DNA from: Paraburkholderia piptadeniae
GTDB taxonomy: Bacteria > Pseudomonadota > Gammaproteobacteria > Burkholderiales > Burkholderiaceae
NCBI RefSeq assembly: GCF_900007165.1
Contig: NZ_CYGY02000009.1
Location: 1-64,000, forward strand
Reading direction: 5' to 3'
Length of the DNA stretch: 64,000 nucleotides
Shown: positions 46,035 through 56,000 of the stretch, piece by piece
Position numbering within the stretch: the first letter of the stretch is position 1
Layout of the letters: each line of letters begins with the position of its first letter
Translations under genes and position numbers: made by a program
Notes under the pieces: generated by a model
Database searches by the model: none
Told to the model about the DNA's origin: nothing
The model's input: only the letters and a program-made list of their open reading frames with translations

Positions 46035-46517
46035 ATGGGAATGGACATCATTGATCGGCGGCTGCTCGAACTGCTCCAGGAAGATGCGACGATGCCGATC
46101 GCGGAACTCGCGGCCCGGGTGAATCTGTCCCAGACGCCGTGCTGGAAGCGGGTGCAGCGACTCAAGGAAGCGGGGGTGATCCGCGCGCAGGTTGCGCTGT
46201 GCGACCCACGCAAGCTGGGGGTCGGTACGACCGTGTTCGTCGCGGTGCGCACGAACCAGCACACCGAGGCCTGGGCGCAAACTTTTACGCGCGCGGTGCA
46301 GGATATCCCCGAAGTGGTCGAGGTCTATCGGATGAGCGGCGAGACCGACTACCTGCTGCGCGTCGTCGTCTCGGATATCGACGACTACGATCGCGTCTAC
46401 AAGCAGTTGATCCGCGCGGTACCGCTCTACGACGTCAGTTCCAGCTTCGCGATGGAGCAGATCAAGTATTCGACGGCGCTGCCGGTGCGTGCTGCCGTGG
46501 TCGCGGACGGGCGTTGA
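46035..46517 (+). CDS. Lrp/AsnC-family transcriptional regulator
   Basis: A 160-residue protein with an AsnC HTH (IIDRRLLELLQEDATMPIAE, then LSQTPCWKRVQRLKEAGVI) and the RAM effector domain (VPEVVEVYRMSGETDYLLRVVV-like). The start ATG 46035 (MGMDIID) is near-ideal; ATG 46041 is possible. It is divergent from the thiol dioxygenase gene and is likely an amino-acid (perhaps cysteine) responsive activator of it, as in other CDO loci; that ligand is inference. Confidence 0.9.
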   Translation: MGMDIIDRRLLELLQEDATMPIAELAARVNLSQTPCWKRVQRLKEAGVIRAQVALCDPRKLGVGTTVFVAVRTNQHTEAWAQTFTRAVQDIPEVVEVYRMSGETDYLLRVVVSDIDDYDRVYKQLIRAVPLYDVSSSFAMEQIKYSTALPVRAAVVADGR

Positions 46518-46649
46518 TTCATCGGGCATTGCGCTTGCGCTTCGGCCAGAGGCGCAGCGGACGCGTGCGACGGACCGCAAGCCGCGCGCAAGGTGCTTCG
46601 TCGTAGAATGCCCGCTTTGTCGAATCAATCAGCCAGCAGAGCCAGACTC

Positions 46650-46853
46650 ATGAACGATCCGCGCAAGAAAAACCCGACGCTTGGCATCGCCGTGTTCATC
46701 GTTGTCGTCGTGTTGCTCGTGATCGCGACGATCCTTTACAACGCGATCTCCGAAAAGCACGAGTACGAGCGCGAGAATCCCTCCAGTTCGTCGACGTCGG
46801 CGCTATCGGCGGCGGCGTCGGCGGTGAATGCGGCCAAGGGCGCATCGCAGTAA
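46650..46853 (+). CDS. Small single-pass membrane protein
   Basis: A 67-residue protein: a short basic N-terminus (MNDPRKKNPT), one strong membrane helix (about 11-31, LGIAVFIVVVVLLVIATILY) and a polar Ser/Ala-rich tail. ATG 46650 is preferred because the basic region then precedes the helix; the ribosome-binding site is weak. No family recognised. It converges with the FUSC gene. Tail ends in AAKGASQ, with no sorting signal. Confidence 0.6.
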   Translation: MNDPRKKNPTLGIAVFIVVVVLLVIATILYNAISEKHEYERENPSSSSTSALSAAASAVNAAKGASQ

Positions 46854-46936
46854 GAGGTTGCAACCCCGGAGGGGGGGCAGTTCGTGTCTCACCCCGTGTC
46901 GCAACCCGCCACGCAACAAGCGACGCAAACACTGCG

Positions 46937-49486
46937 TCAGTTCTCCGGCAGCCGGATCACGCTCGCGTCCTTGCGGATCAGAAACGACGCCGCCAGCATC
47001 TGCTTGCACTGATGCGCGAGCAGTTTCAGTTCATGCACGGCATCGGCCGAATAGCCGGGCGCACGCTCCGCTTCGACGACCATCGTATCGAGTTCACGCG
47101 TCAACTGCTTCGAGATGTCGGCCTGATCGGCGGGCGGCGCGCTGCCTTCTTCCGCTTGCGTGAGGTTGTCGTGGATCACCGTCAGCGCGCGTTGCAGCGG
47201 CTGATGCGATGGACCGCCCATCTGCTGCGACGACGTGCGCAACAACGGCGCCGCCGCCGTGATCTGCGATGCGAGCACATGCGAGCGCACGAGCAGATCG
47301 TTCAGTTCGGGCACGAACTTCTGCGCGGACTTGGGCTCCAGCATCATCCGCTGGAACGCCTGGCCGAGATTGGCGAAGGCGACGTGCACATTCTTGCGCG
47401 CGAGCCGATAACGATAGTCGCGATCGAGCGCACTCGCTGCCGCTGCCGCCGCGGGCGTCGGCGCCGATGTTTTCGCTGGCGTCGTCGATGTCGGGCTTCG
47501 CGGTGCGGCGTTGCTTCCCGCGTCAGGCGCCGGCATGGACGATTGAGTCGTCGCCGTCGCCGTCGCCGTCACCGTCGCCGTCGCCGATCTCGCATCGGCT
47601 TGCGCTGCATTCACCGGCGCCTCATTCACCGGCGCCTCATTCACCGGCGCCTCATTCATCGACGCCCCATTCATCGGCACATCACTTGCCGCGACTTCCG
47701 CCATCGCCATGGCGGGCGCGAGCGCTGCCGCTTCCGTCAGCGCGGCGGGCGCGGCGACGGCGGCGGCCGGCTTGCCGCTCCACCACCAGCTCGCTTCGAG
47801 ATAGCTGCGCATCGCCGCGATCATGTTGTTGACGAGCTTGCCCATCAACCGGTACTCCCAGTACGGGAACAGATGGCTTGCCGCGATCGCGATCGCGCAG
47901 CCGACGACGGTATCGATCGCCCGCTCGCCGATGATGTGCAGGCTGCCCGGCGCGAGCAGATGGAACATCAGCAGCACATACGACGACGTGAACACGACGC
48001 TCGCCGTGTAGTTGAAGAGCAGCAGGCTATAGCTCATCACCATCGACGCGAACATCACGACGAGCAGGATATGCGGCTCCTTTACGCTGAAGATGAGCGC
48101 GATGCTCGCCGCGCAGCCGATCAGCGTGCCGACGATACGCTGCCCGTTGCGTTGCTTGGTAAGCGAGTAGCCGGGCTTCAGGATGATGACGGTCGTCATC
48201 ACGATCCAGTATGCGTTCGTGAGCGGCAAGAGACGCCCGAGCCAGAAGCCGATGGCCACCGCGATCGTCACGCGCAGCGCATGCCGGAAGCTCGGCGAGG
48301 CCATCGTGAGATTCGAGAAGATCGAGCCGAACGGCACGCGCCGGCTCGACACGAAACGCGTGAGCGCCTGGTCGATGCGCAGCTCGGTTTCCTTCGCGCT
48401 TTCCTCGTTCGCAAGGTTCTTGCGCATCTTGTCGATCAGGCGCGTCGCGCTCCAGATGCGCCGGAACGTAGCGGAGACGGCCGAATAGGCCTCCGGGTTC
48501 TTCGCGGGCAGATCCTGCTTGCGCATCAGCTCGATCTCATATTCGATTGCGCGCAATTCCGCTTTCACGCTGATCCGAGCGCGCGGTGGCTCGTTCTGCA
48601 GCACGGCGAGGCCGATGTCCTCGAGATCGGACGCGGCCTTGCGGATCAGATCGCGATAGAAGATCAGCAGGTCCGAGCCGCCGAACGTGTTGCGCACGAG
48701 CGGATAATCGGTATGCGCGCCGACGAACTGCTCGTGCAGATCGACGATATGGATGAACAGGTTGAAGAGCGTCGCGCGGCGCGGCTCGAGCCGGCCGCTC
48801 CTGAGCTTGGGCAGATTGCGCAACACGATATCGCGCGCGGCATCCTGCATCGCGACGGCATCGATCTGCTTCGCGACGAGGTTGCGATAGCACTCGTCGA
48901 GATCGTTGTCGAGATCGTAGAAGTTCGCGCGCGCGAGCAGATAGTCGGCGAGCGCGAACACGCTTTCGGCGAGCGCCTGCTGCTCGATCCGGTACAACAT
49001 CCAGTGGCTCACGAGCGTCGACCAGTACGTGAACCACAGGCCGCCCACGAGTATCCACGACGCGTTGACGAGCGCCTGCAACGGCGTGAAATGCTCTTCG
49101 AGCGTCACGATCATCATGAAGAGCGTCGCGAAGCTGATCTGCGGCCAGCGGTTGCCATAGACGACGATCAGCGACAGCACGAACGTGAGCGGCACGACGG
49201 TGCACCACAGCGCGATCGAACTGACGGTGGCGAGCCCTGTGGCCAGCGCGGCCAGAAAGCCGATCACGCTGCACGCGAGCATCTCGTTGTGCTTGTACTT
49301 GAGCGGTCCGGGCATGTCGACGACACATGCGCCGAGCGCGCCCGTCGCGATCGTGAAGCCGAGTTCCCGGTTATGAAAGACGATCAGGCAAAGGATGGCC
49401 GGCAGCGAAATGCCGACCGCAATGCGCAAGCCGCCATAGAAGTACTGGCTATACAGAAACTTTTTGATTTCGACTGAATAGCGCAT
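46937..49486 (-). CDS. FUSC-family (YccS-like) membrane protein with repetitive insert
   Basis: An 849-residue protein with two sets of six membrane helices, around 15-170 and 390-540, each followed by a cytoplasmic helical domain: the YccS/AaeB/FUSC architecture linked to efflux of aromatic acids or envelope stress. Typical pieces are GGLRIAVGISLPAIL and YWIVMTTVIILKPGYSLTKQRNGQR. Between about 590 and 690 is an Ala/Thr/Pro-rich insert with five NEAPV-type repeats and TATATA runs, not expected in the family. Start MRYSVEIKKFLYSQYF at 49486 is chosen; a longer frame to 49633 would add a polar leader. Confidence 0.86.
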   Translation of the reverse strand: MRYSVEIKKFLYSQYFYGGLRIAVGISLPAILCLIVFHNRELGFTIATGALGACVVDMPGPLKYKHNEMLACSVIGFLAALATGLATVSSIALWCTVVPLTFVLSLIVVYGNRWPQISFATLFMMIVTLEEHFTPLQALVNASWILVGGLWFTYWSTLVSHWMLYRIEQQALAESVFALADYLLARANFYDLDNDLDECYRNLVAKQIDAVAMQDAARDIVLRNLPKLRSGRLEPRRATLFNLFIHIVDLHEQFVGAHTDYPLVRNTFGGSDLLIFYRDLIRKAASDLEDIGLAVLQNEPPRARISVKAELRAIEYEIELMRKQDLPAKNPEAYSAVSATFRRIWSATRLIDKMRKNLANEESAKETELRIDQALTRFVSSRRVPFGSIFSNLTMASPSFRHALRVTIAVAIGFWLGRLLPLTNAYWIVMTTVIILKPGYSLTKQRNGQRIVGTLIGCAASIALIFSVKEPHILLVVMFASMVMSYSLLLFNYTASVVFTSSYVLLMFHLLAPGSLHIIGERAIDTVVGCAIAIAASHLFPYWEYRLMGKLVNNMIAAMRSYLEASWWWSGKPAAAVAAPAALTEAAALAPAMAMAEVAASDVPMNGASMNEAPVNEAPVNEAPVNAAQADARSATATVTATATATTQSSMPAPDAGSNAAPRSPTSTTPAKTSAPTPAAAAAASALDRDYRYRLARKNVHVAFANLGQAFQRMMLEPKSAQKFVPELNDLLVRSHVLASQITAAAPLLRTSSQQMGGPSHQPLQRALTVIHDNLTQAEEGSAPPADQADISKQLTRELDTMVVEAERAPGYSADAVHELKLLAHQCKQMLAASFLIRKDASVIRLPEN
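47608..47682. repeat. 15-bp minisatellite inside the FUSC gene
   Basis: Three exact CATTCACCGGCGCCT units (47608-47652) are followed by two diverged units to about 47682. The unit length keeps the reading frame and encodes NEAPV-type pentapeptides. A hexamer GTCGCC/GTCACC array lies just before it (about 47547-47588). Confidence 0.92.
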
Positions 49487-49710
49487 CGACTGCCTGATGT
49501 CTCGTACCGTATGTTGACGAAAGCAGATGAGGACGTGCCTGACGGCTTTCATCCGAGCCCGAACTGCCGTCGAGTCTAACTGATTTGCCCACGCCCGGAC
49601 CATCGTCCGAATGGCCAGGTTTCGCGCCGGCAAGTGCCTTTGTTATGCTGTCGGCTCTTCCCTATGCGGGCTGCGCACGGCGCGCGGCGCCGCTTCTTCG
49701 CACAGGCTTT

Positions 49711-52700
49711 ATGCTCCAGCTTTTCTATTCGAACCGGTACGATGTGCTCGTCGATGCGCTGCTCGACGGACTCGCTCAGGCACCGTCGAGTCCATGGACC
49801 GCGCAGCCTGTGATCGTGCCGAGCGCGGCTGTGCGGCGGCGGCTCGAACTGGACATCGCCGCGCGTCAGGGCGTGTGCGCGAACATCGACTTCGGCTATC
49901 TCGCGCAATGGCTGTGGATGCAGATCGGCGGCGTGATCGAAGTGCCGCCGCGCTCTCCCTTCGCGCCGGACCGGCTCGTGTGGCGCTGCTATCGCTTGCT
50001 CGGCGACGCGGATGAGGCGCGGTCGTGGAACGCGTCGCCGCGCCTGCGCAGCTATCTCGACGCCGCCGACGCGCCGATGCGTTACGAGCTTGCGCGCCGC
50101 GTCGCGACGGTGCTCGACCACTATCTGACCTATCGTCCCGAGTGGCTGTTGCAATGGCAGAAGGGCGGCTCGATCTTCGCAGGCAGCGCGGCCGACGATA
50201 CAGGTCCGCGCCTCGTCGGCGCGAGTGGCGCGGCGCGCGAAGACGAGCGCTGGCAGGCTGCGCTGTGGCGCGCGCTGCTCGGCGAAGTGGCGGGCGACGC
50301 GCATTCCGCCGACGCCGCCACGCCGCCCGCGTATCGCTTCCTCGACGAAGTGCGCTCGCTCGATCTCGAAGCGATTGCGAACGCCGACTGGCCCGAGTCC
50401 GTCAGTGTGTTCGCGCTGCCGACCATGCCGCCGCTGCACATCGCGTTGCTGCGTGAGCTGTCGCGCTGGATTGACGTGCGCCTGTACGCGATGAATCCAT
50501 GCCGCGAGTTCTGGTTCGATATCGTCAGCGAAGGTCGCGTGCAGGCGCTCGACGTTGCGGGCCAGCTCGACTATCAGGAAGTCGGTCATCCGTTGCTCGC
50601 GGAATGGGGACGGCAGACGCAGGCGCAACTGCACATGCTGCACGAACTGACGGAGAGCGCGGCATCGGGCGAGGCTTCGTACTTCGCGGAAAACGCCGCG
50701 CCCACGTGGCTCGCCGCCGTGCAGAACGGGATGCTCGATCTGCGCAGCGAGCGCGATCTCGACCCGAAGCCGCAGGAGCGCGGCATCGAAGTGCACGTGT
50801 GCCATAGCCTCGCGCGGCAGCTCGAGGTGCTGCACGACCGGCTGCTGGGCTGGTTCGACGAGTTCGACGATCTGCAGCCTTCGGACGTGCTCGTCACGTT
50901 CCCCGATCTCGGCGCGGCCGGGCCGCTGATCGATGCCGTATTCGGCACGGCGCCGACGGGAGATACACGCCGTATTCCGTATCGCGTCACGGGCTTGCCG
51001 CCTTCGCAGGCGAACCCTGTTGCGCGCGTGCTGCTCGACTGGCTCGCGTTGCCCGAACGCAATGTCGGCGCGCCGGAGCTGATCGAATGGCTGCGCGTCG
51101 ATGCGATCGCCGCGCGCTACGGCATCGATGCGGCGGCGCTCGAAGACATTCAGGAATGGCTCGCGGCAGCAGGCGCGCGACGCGGCCTCGCGCCCGTCGT
51201 GCCCGCCGACAGCGCCGTTCCCGTCGCGCGCCACACGTTCGCCGACGCGCTCACGCGGCTCTTTCTCGGCTACGCGATGCCAGAAGGCGGCGAGCCGGTG
51301 GATGCGTGGCTGCCCGTCGAAGGTGCCGACGGCTCCGATGCGGAACTGCTCGGGCGCCTCGCGAGCTTCGTCGACGACGTCGACGCGTTCGCGCGCCGTT
51401 GCACCGACGACCTGACGCCCGCCGAATGGACGCAGCTTCTGCTCGAAGTGCTCGGCCGCTGCTTCGATGGCGGCGTCGACTTCGCGGATACTCTGGCCAC
51501 CGTGCGCGATGCTGTCGACGCGATGAGCGAAGCGATGCGCGCGGGCGCGGGCGACATCGCGTTGCCCGCGGCCGTCGTGCGCACGGCGCTGTCCGAAGCG
51601 CTCGACGATCCGGCGCGCGGCGGCGTGCCGTGGGGCAGCGTGACGTTTTCATCGTTGACGAGTCTGCGTGGCTTGCCGTTCAGAATCGTGTGCATGCTGG
51701 GCATGGACGACGGCGTGTTGCCGAGTCTCGCGCGCGCCGACGAGTTCGACCTGATGGCCGAGTTCGGCAAGGCGGGCGACCGGCAGCGCCGCGACGACGA
51801 GCGCAATCTGTTTCTCGATCTGCTGCTCGCCGCGCAAGACCGGCTGCTGATCGCGTACACGGGCCGAAGCATTCGCGACAACGCGCCGTTGCCGCCTGCC
51901 GCGCTCGTCGATGAACTGCTCGATCACCTCGCGCGCGTGTCGTGCGACGAGGATGCGTCGCCCGCCGATCTTGACGCGGCGCGCCGCGCGTTCATCGTCG
52001 ATCATCCGTTGCAGCCGTTCGCTTCCGAGTACTTCGATGCGAAGAACAATGGAAAGAGCGGCTTGTTCACCTACGACCCCGACCGCGCGGAACTGGCCGC
52101 ATTGCTGGCTGCGCCGGCGCGCGACGCGACGCCGCCATTCTTCGCCGCGCCGCTGCCCGCCGAGCCGGACGAACGCAACCAGCCAGTTGCGTTCGACGAC
52201 TTCCAGCGTTTCTGGCGGCATCCGGCGCGCGCGTTGCTGCGCGGCCGGCTTGGCATCGTGCTCTCCGATGCGCAAGGCGAGCTGCTCGATATGGAGCCGT
52301 TCGAACTCGACTTCGCGGGCCGCGATGCGCTCGCCGAACGGCTGTTGCCCGCGCTGCTCAATGCGAGTCCCGGCGACGATGCATTGGCGCGCGCGCGCCG
52401 GGTCGCGGAAGCGAGTCCCGAACTGCCTGGCGGCGCGACGGGCGCCGTGTGGCGCGCGCGCGAGCTGTCGGCGTTGCGGGGGCTCGCCGAGCGCGTGCGG
52501 CGCGAGGTGGCGTCGGGTGTCACGCGCTTGCCGTTTGCGCTCGACATCGACGCGCGCTGGCCCGGTACGGGCGACGTCGCGCTCTTCGGCCCATTCGACG
52601 AGCCGCTGCGCGAACGCTCGGAAGGCCCGCTGCATCTGCAAGGCACGCTCAATCTGTTGACTGAAACGGGGCAAGTCATTTTCCGTTACGCAAGACCCAG

Positions 52701-53097
52701 CGCACGCGACTATCTGGCCGCGTGGCTCTCTCATCTCGTCTATTGCGCGGCATTGCCCGAAGGCCCGCGTCGCACCGTGTGGCACGCGAGCGGCGAGTCG
52801 TTCGAACTCGCGCCCGTCGAACAGCCGCTCGATCAGCTTGCGCCGCTTGCCGCGCTATACCGGGCAGGGCGCGCGTTCCCGCTGCGCTTCTTCCCGAAGA
52901 GCGCGTGGGCGAAGATCAGCGACAGCGACTCCGTCGCGCAGAACGAGTGGGCAAGCGACCGCGTGCGCGCCGAATCCGACGATGCCGCGTTGCGCATCGC
53001 GTTCCGAGGCACGCCGCTGACGCTCGACGAACCGTTCGGCACGCTGGCGTCGCTTGTCTTCAAGCCGCTCGTCGCGCATCTGAGGAGCGCATCATGA
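49711..53097 (+). CDS. recC: Exodeoxyribonuclease V, gamma subunit (RecC)
   Basis: A 1128-residue RecC: the start MLQLFYSNRYDVLVDALLDGL and the motif LYAMNPCREFWFDIV are diagnostic, and RIVCMLGMDDGVLPSLARADEFDLM with DDERNLFLDLLLAAQDRLLIAYTGRS marks the helicase-like second domain. RecC holds the complex together and recognises chi. The start at 49711 is where relatives begin; the frame is open upstream. The divergent FUSC gene is 225 bp away, so the promoter lies there. Its stop overlaps the recB start (ATGA). Confidence 0.95.
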   Translation: MLQLFYSNRYDVLVDALLDGLAQAPSSPWTAQPVIVPSAAVRRRLELDIAARQGVCANIDFGYLAQWLWMQIGGVIEVPPRSPFAPDRLVWRCYRLLGDADEARSWNASPRLRSYLDAADAPMRYELARRVATVLDHYLTYRPEWLLQWQKGGSIFAGSAADDTGPRLVGASGAAREDERWQAALWRALLGEVAGDAHSADAATPPAYRFLDEVRSLDLEAIANADWPESVSVFALPTMPPLHIALLRELSRWIDVRLYAMNPCREFWFDIVSEGRVQALDVAGQLDYQEVGHPLLAEWGRQTQAQLHMLHELTESAASGEASYFAENAAPTWLAAVQNGMLDLRSERDLDPKPQERGIEVHVCHSLARQLEVLHDRLLGWFDEFDDLQPSDVLVTFPDLGAAGPLIDAVFGTAPTGDTRRIPYRVTGLPPSQANPVARVLLDWLALPERNVGAPELIEWLRVDAIAARYGIDAAALEDIQEWLAAAGARRGLAPVVPADSAVPVARHTFADALTRLFLGYAMPEGGEPVDAWLPVEGADGSDAELLGRLASFVDDVDAFARRCTDDLTPAEWTQLLLEVLGRCFDGGVDFADTLATVRDAVDAMSEAMRAGAGDIALPAAVVRTALSEALDDPARGGVPWGSVTFSSLTSLRGLPFRIVCMLGMDDGVLPSLARADEFDLMAEFGKAGDRQRRDDERNLFLDLLLAAQDRLLIAYTGRSIRDNAPLPPAALVDELLDHLARVSCDEDASPADLDAARRAFIVDHPLQPFASEYFDAKNNGKSGLFTYDPDRAELAALLAAPARDATPPFFAAPLPAEPDERNQPVAFDDFQRFWRHPARALLRGRLGIVLSDAQGELLDMEPFELDFAGRDALAERLLPALLNASPGDDALARARRVAEASPELPGGATGAVWRARELSALRGLAERVRREVASGVTRLPFALDIDARWPGTGDVALFGPFDEPLRERSEGPLHLQGTLNLLTETGQVIFRYARPSARDYLAAWLSHLVYCAALPEGPRRTVWHASGESFELAPVEQPLDQLAPLAALYRAGRAFPLRFFPKSAWAKISDSDSVAQNEWASDRVRAESDDAALRIAFRGTPLTLDEPFGTLASLVFKPLVAHLRSAS

Positions 53098-56000
53098 GCG
53101 GCGCAGCCTGGATGCATGAGCCCGCCGCGCAAGAGCTCGATGTGTTCGCTTGCGATCTGGATGGCGTCAACCAGATCGAGGCGTCGGCGGGCACGGGTAA
53201 GACATGGAACATTTGCGCGCTTTACGTGCGGTTGTTGCTGGAGAAGAATCTGAGTGCCGATCAGATTCTCGTCGTGACCTTTACGAAGGCGGCGACGGCG
53301 GAACTGCATGAGCGTATCCGGGGCCGTCTCGCCGAAGTGCAGCGCGCGATCGAAACGGGCGACGATGGCGGTGATCCGTTCATCGCGCGGCTTTTCGAAA
53401 CGACGCTTTCCGAAGCGCGCGGCGCCGATCTCGAAGCGGCGGCAAAGGTCGTGCGCCGCGCGCTGCGCACCTTCGATCAGGCCGCAATTCACACAATTCA
53501 CGCGTTCTGTCAGCGCGCATTGCAGGAAGCGCCGTTTGCTGCCGCGATGCCGTTCGCGTTCGAGATGGAAGCCGACGATGCCGCGTTGCGTTTCGAACTC
53601 GCGGCCGATTTCTGGCGCGAGCAGGTCGAACCCGTCGCCGCGGCGCATCCGTCGTTCGCCGCGTGGCTGGTCGAAAGGCGCGCGGGCCCTGCGTCGCTCG
53701 ATGAACAGCTTGCGCGGCGTCTGAAGAAGCCGCTCGCGCAACTGCGCTGGGGCCAGACAGACGATATCGGCGAGCCGGAAACGGACGCGTCGGACGACGC
53801 GCGCGAGCGCTTCGATGCAGCGTGGGCAATGTGGCGCGACGAGCGCGACAACGTCGTGCGTCTGCTCGACGAGACGCAGGCGCGTCTGAAGCAGACTTCG
53901 CACAAGCCCGACGCGATTGCCGCCGCGATTGCAGCGTGGAACGACTACTTCGCGCAGGACGACTGTCACGCCGCGCCGCCGAAAGCCGCGCTGAAGCTGA
54001 CGGCGAGCGCACTGACGAAGGGCACGAAGAAGGATTTCGAGCCGCCCGCGCATCCGTTCTTCGCGACCGCCGACGAACTCGCGGCCGCCGCCGTCGCCGC
54101 CGAAGCGGCTCAGCACGCGCGCTGGCTTCGCCTCGTGCAGAAGTGGCTCGACTATGCGCCGCACGAACTGGTCGCGCGAAAGCGCACGCGGCGCGTCGTG
54201 TCCTTCGACGATCTGCTGTCGAACCTGCATCGCGCGCTCGCCACGCACGTATGGCTCGCGGACGCGTTGCGCGCGCGCTATCCCGCGGCGTTGATCGACG
54301 AGTTCCAGGATACCGACCCGTTGCAGTTCGCGATCTTCAATCGCATCTTCGCGCCTGCGGGGCCGCTCTTTCTCGTCGGCGATCCGAAGCAGGCGATCTA
54401 CAGTTTTCGCGCGGCCGATCTGCACACCTATCTCGCGGCGCGCGCGCAGGCATCGGCGCGCTATACGCTCGCCGTCAACCAGCGTTCGACTGCACCCATC
54501 GTCGACGCGTGCAATCGCTTCTTCGAAGCAAACCCGCAGGCATTCGTGCTCGAAGGGCTCGACTATCACCCGGTGCGCGCGGGCGAGCGTCAGCGGCCGC
54601 CGCTCGTCGATCGAGCCGGACCCGATGACGGCGATTTTCGCGTCTGGATGCTGCCGCCCGGCGACGCGGCGCGGACCAGGCGCGACGCGCAGCGCGTGGC
54701 GAGCGAGGCATGCGCTGCGGAGATCGTGCGTCTGTTGCGCGGCGCGCGCGACGGCAGCGTGACGATCGGCGACAAGCCGCTCGCGCCCGGCAATATCGCG
54801 GTGCTCGTGCAGACCCATAAGCAGGGCAGTCTGATCAAGCGCGAGCTGTCCGCGTGGGGTGTGGGCAGCGTCGAACTGGCGCAGGCATCCGTGTTCGAAT
54901 CGCTCGACGCCGAGCAGATCGAGCGCGTGCTAGCCGCCGTCGATACACCCGGCGACTTGCGCCGCTTGCGCGCCGCGCTCGCGACGGACTGGTTCGGGCT
55001 CGACGCCGCTTCGCTATGGCGACTCGAGCACATCGACGACGGCGCGTCCGCATCGGGCGATGCCGCGCAATCCGTCGATGCGATGAGCTGGGTCGAGCGC
55101 CTTTCGCGCTACCGGATGTTGTGGCACGAGCGCGGCTTCGCCGTGATGTGGCGCACGCTGATGCGCGAACTGAACGTCGCGCAGCGCCTCGTCGCGGGTG
55201 TGGAAGGCGAGCGGCGACTCACCAACGTCAACCATCTTGCCGAACTCGTGCAGGCACGCGCCGCGACGCAGCCGGGCATCGCGCCGACGCTGCGCTGGCT
55301 GGCCGCGCAGCGTGCGGGCGGCGCAGGCGGTGGCGAGGAGGCGCAACTGCGGCTCGAATCGGACCGCAATCTCGTGCAGATCGTCACCGTGCACAAGTCG
55401 AAGGGTCTCGAATACGCGGTCGTGTTCTGTCCGTTTCTCAACGACGGCGGCATGCGCGAGCCGCCGTCGTCGGGCTTGCCCGATGCACGCGAATATCACG
55501 ACGACGACGGCGCGGCCGTGCTTCACTATGGCTGCGACGACGAGCAGAAGGACTACGCGAGCCGCCACGCCACGCGCGAGCAGGCGGCCGAGCGCGCGCG
55601 CCTCGTCTATGTCGCGTTGACGCGCGCCGTGTATCGCTGCTACCTGGTGGCGGGCACCTATCTGTCGCACAACTCGGCGAAGGAATCGGCGCGCAGCGTG
55701 TTGAACTGGCTCGTCGCAGGCAGCGGACGCGATTTCGACGAATGGCTGGCGAAGCCGCTCGACGAAAGCGCGATCTACCAGCGTTGGCAGGCGCTCGCGG
55801 GCGGGCCGGTGGCCGTCGGCGCACTGCCTGCCGTTGGGCGGCGCGTGCCGCTGGAAAGCATCGCCGACGGCACAGCGCTGATGCGCGCGCGCACGAACCG
55901 GCGCACGCTGCGCGACGCGTGGCGCATGGCGAGTTTCAGCTCGCTGATCGCGGCCGGTTCGCGCGCAGAAGAAACGTCGGCGGCGAGCGACGAAGCGCGT

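Noticed and set aside
49585..49710. An N-terminal extension of RecC
   Set aside because: Relatives begin at the MLQLFYSNR motif; the extension is polar, has no ribosome-binding site and lies in the divergent promoter region.
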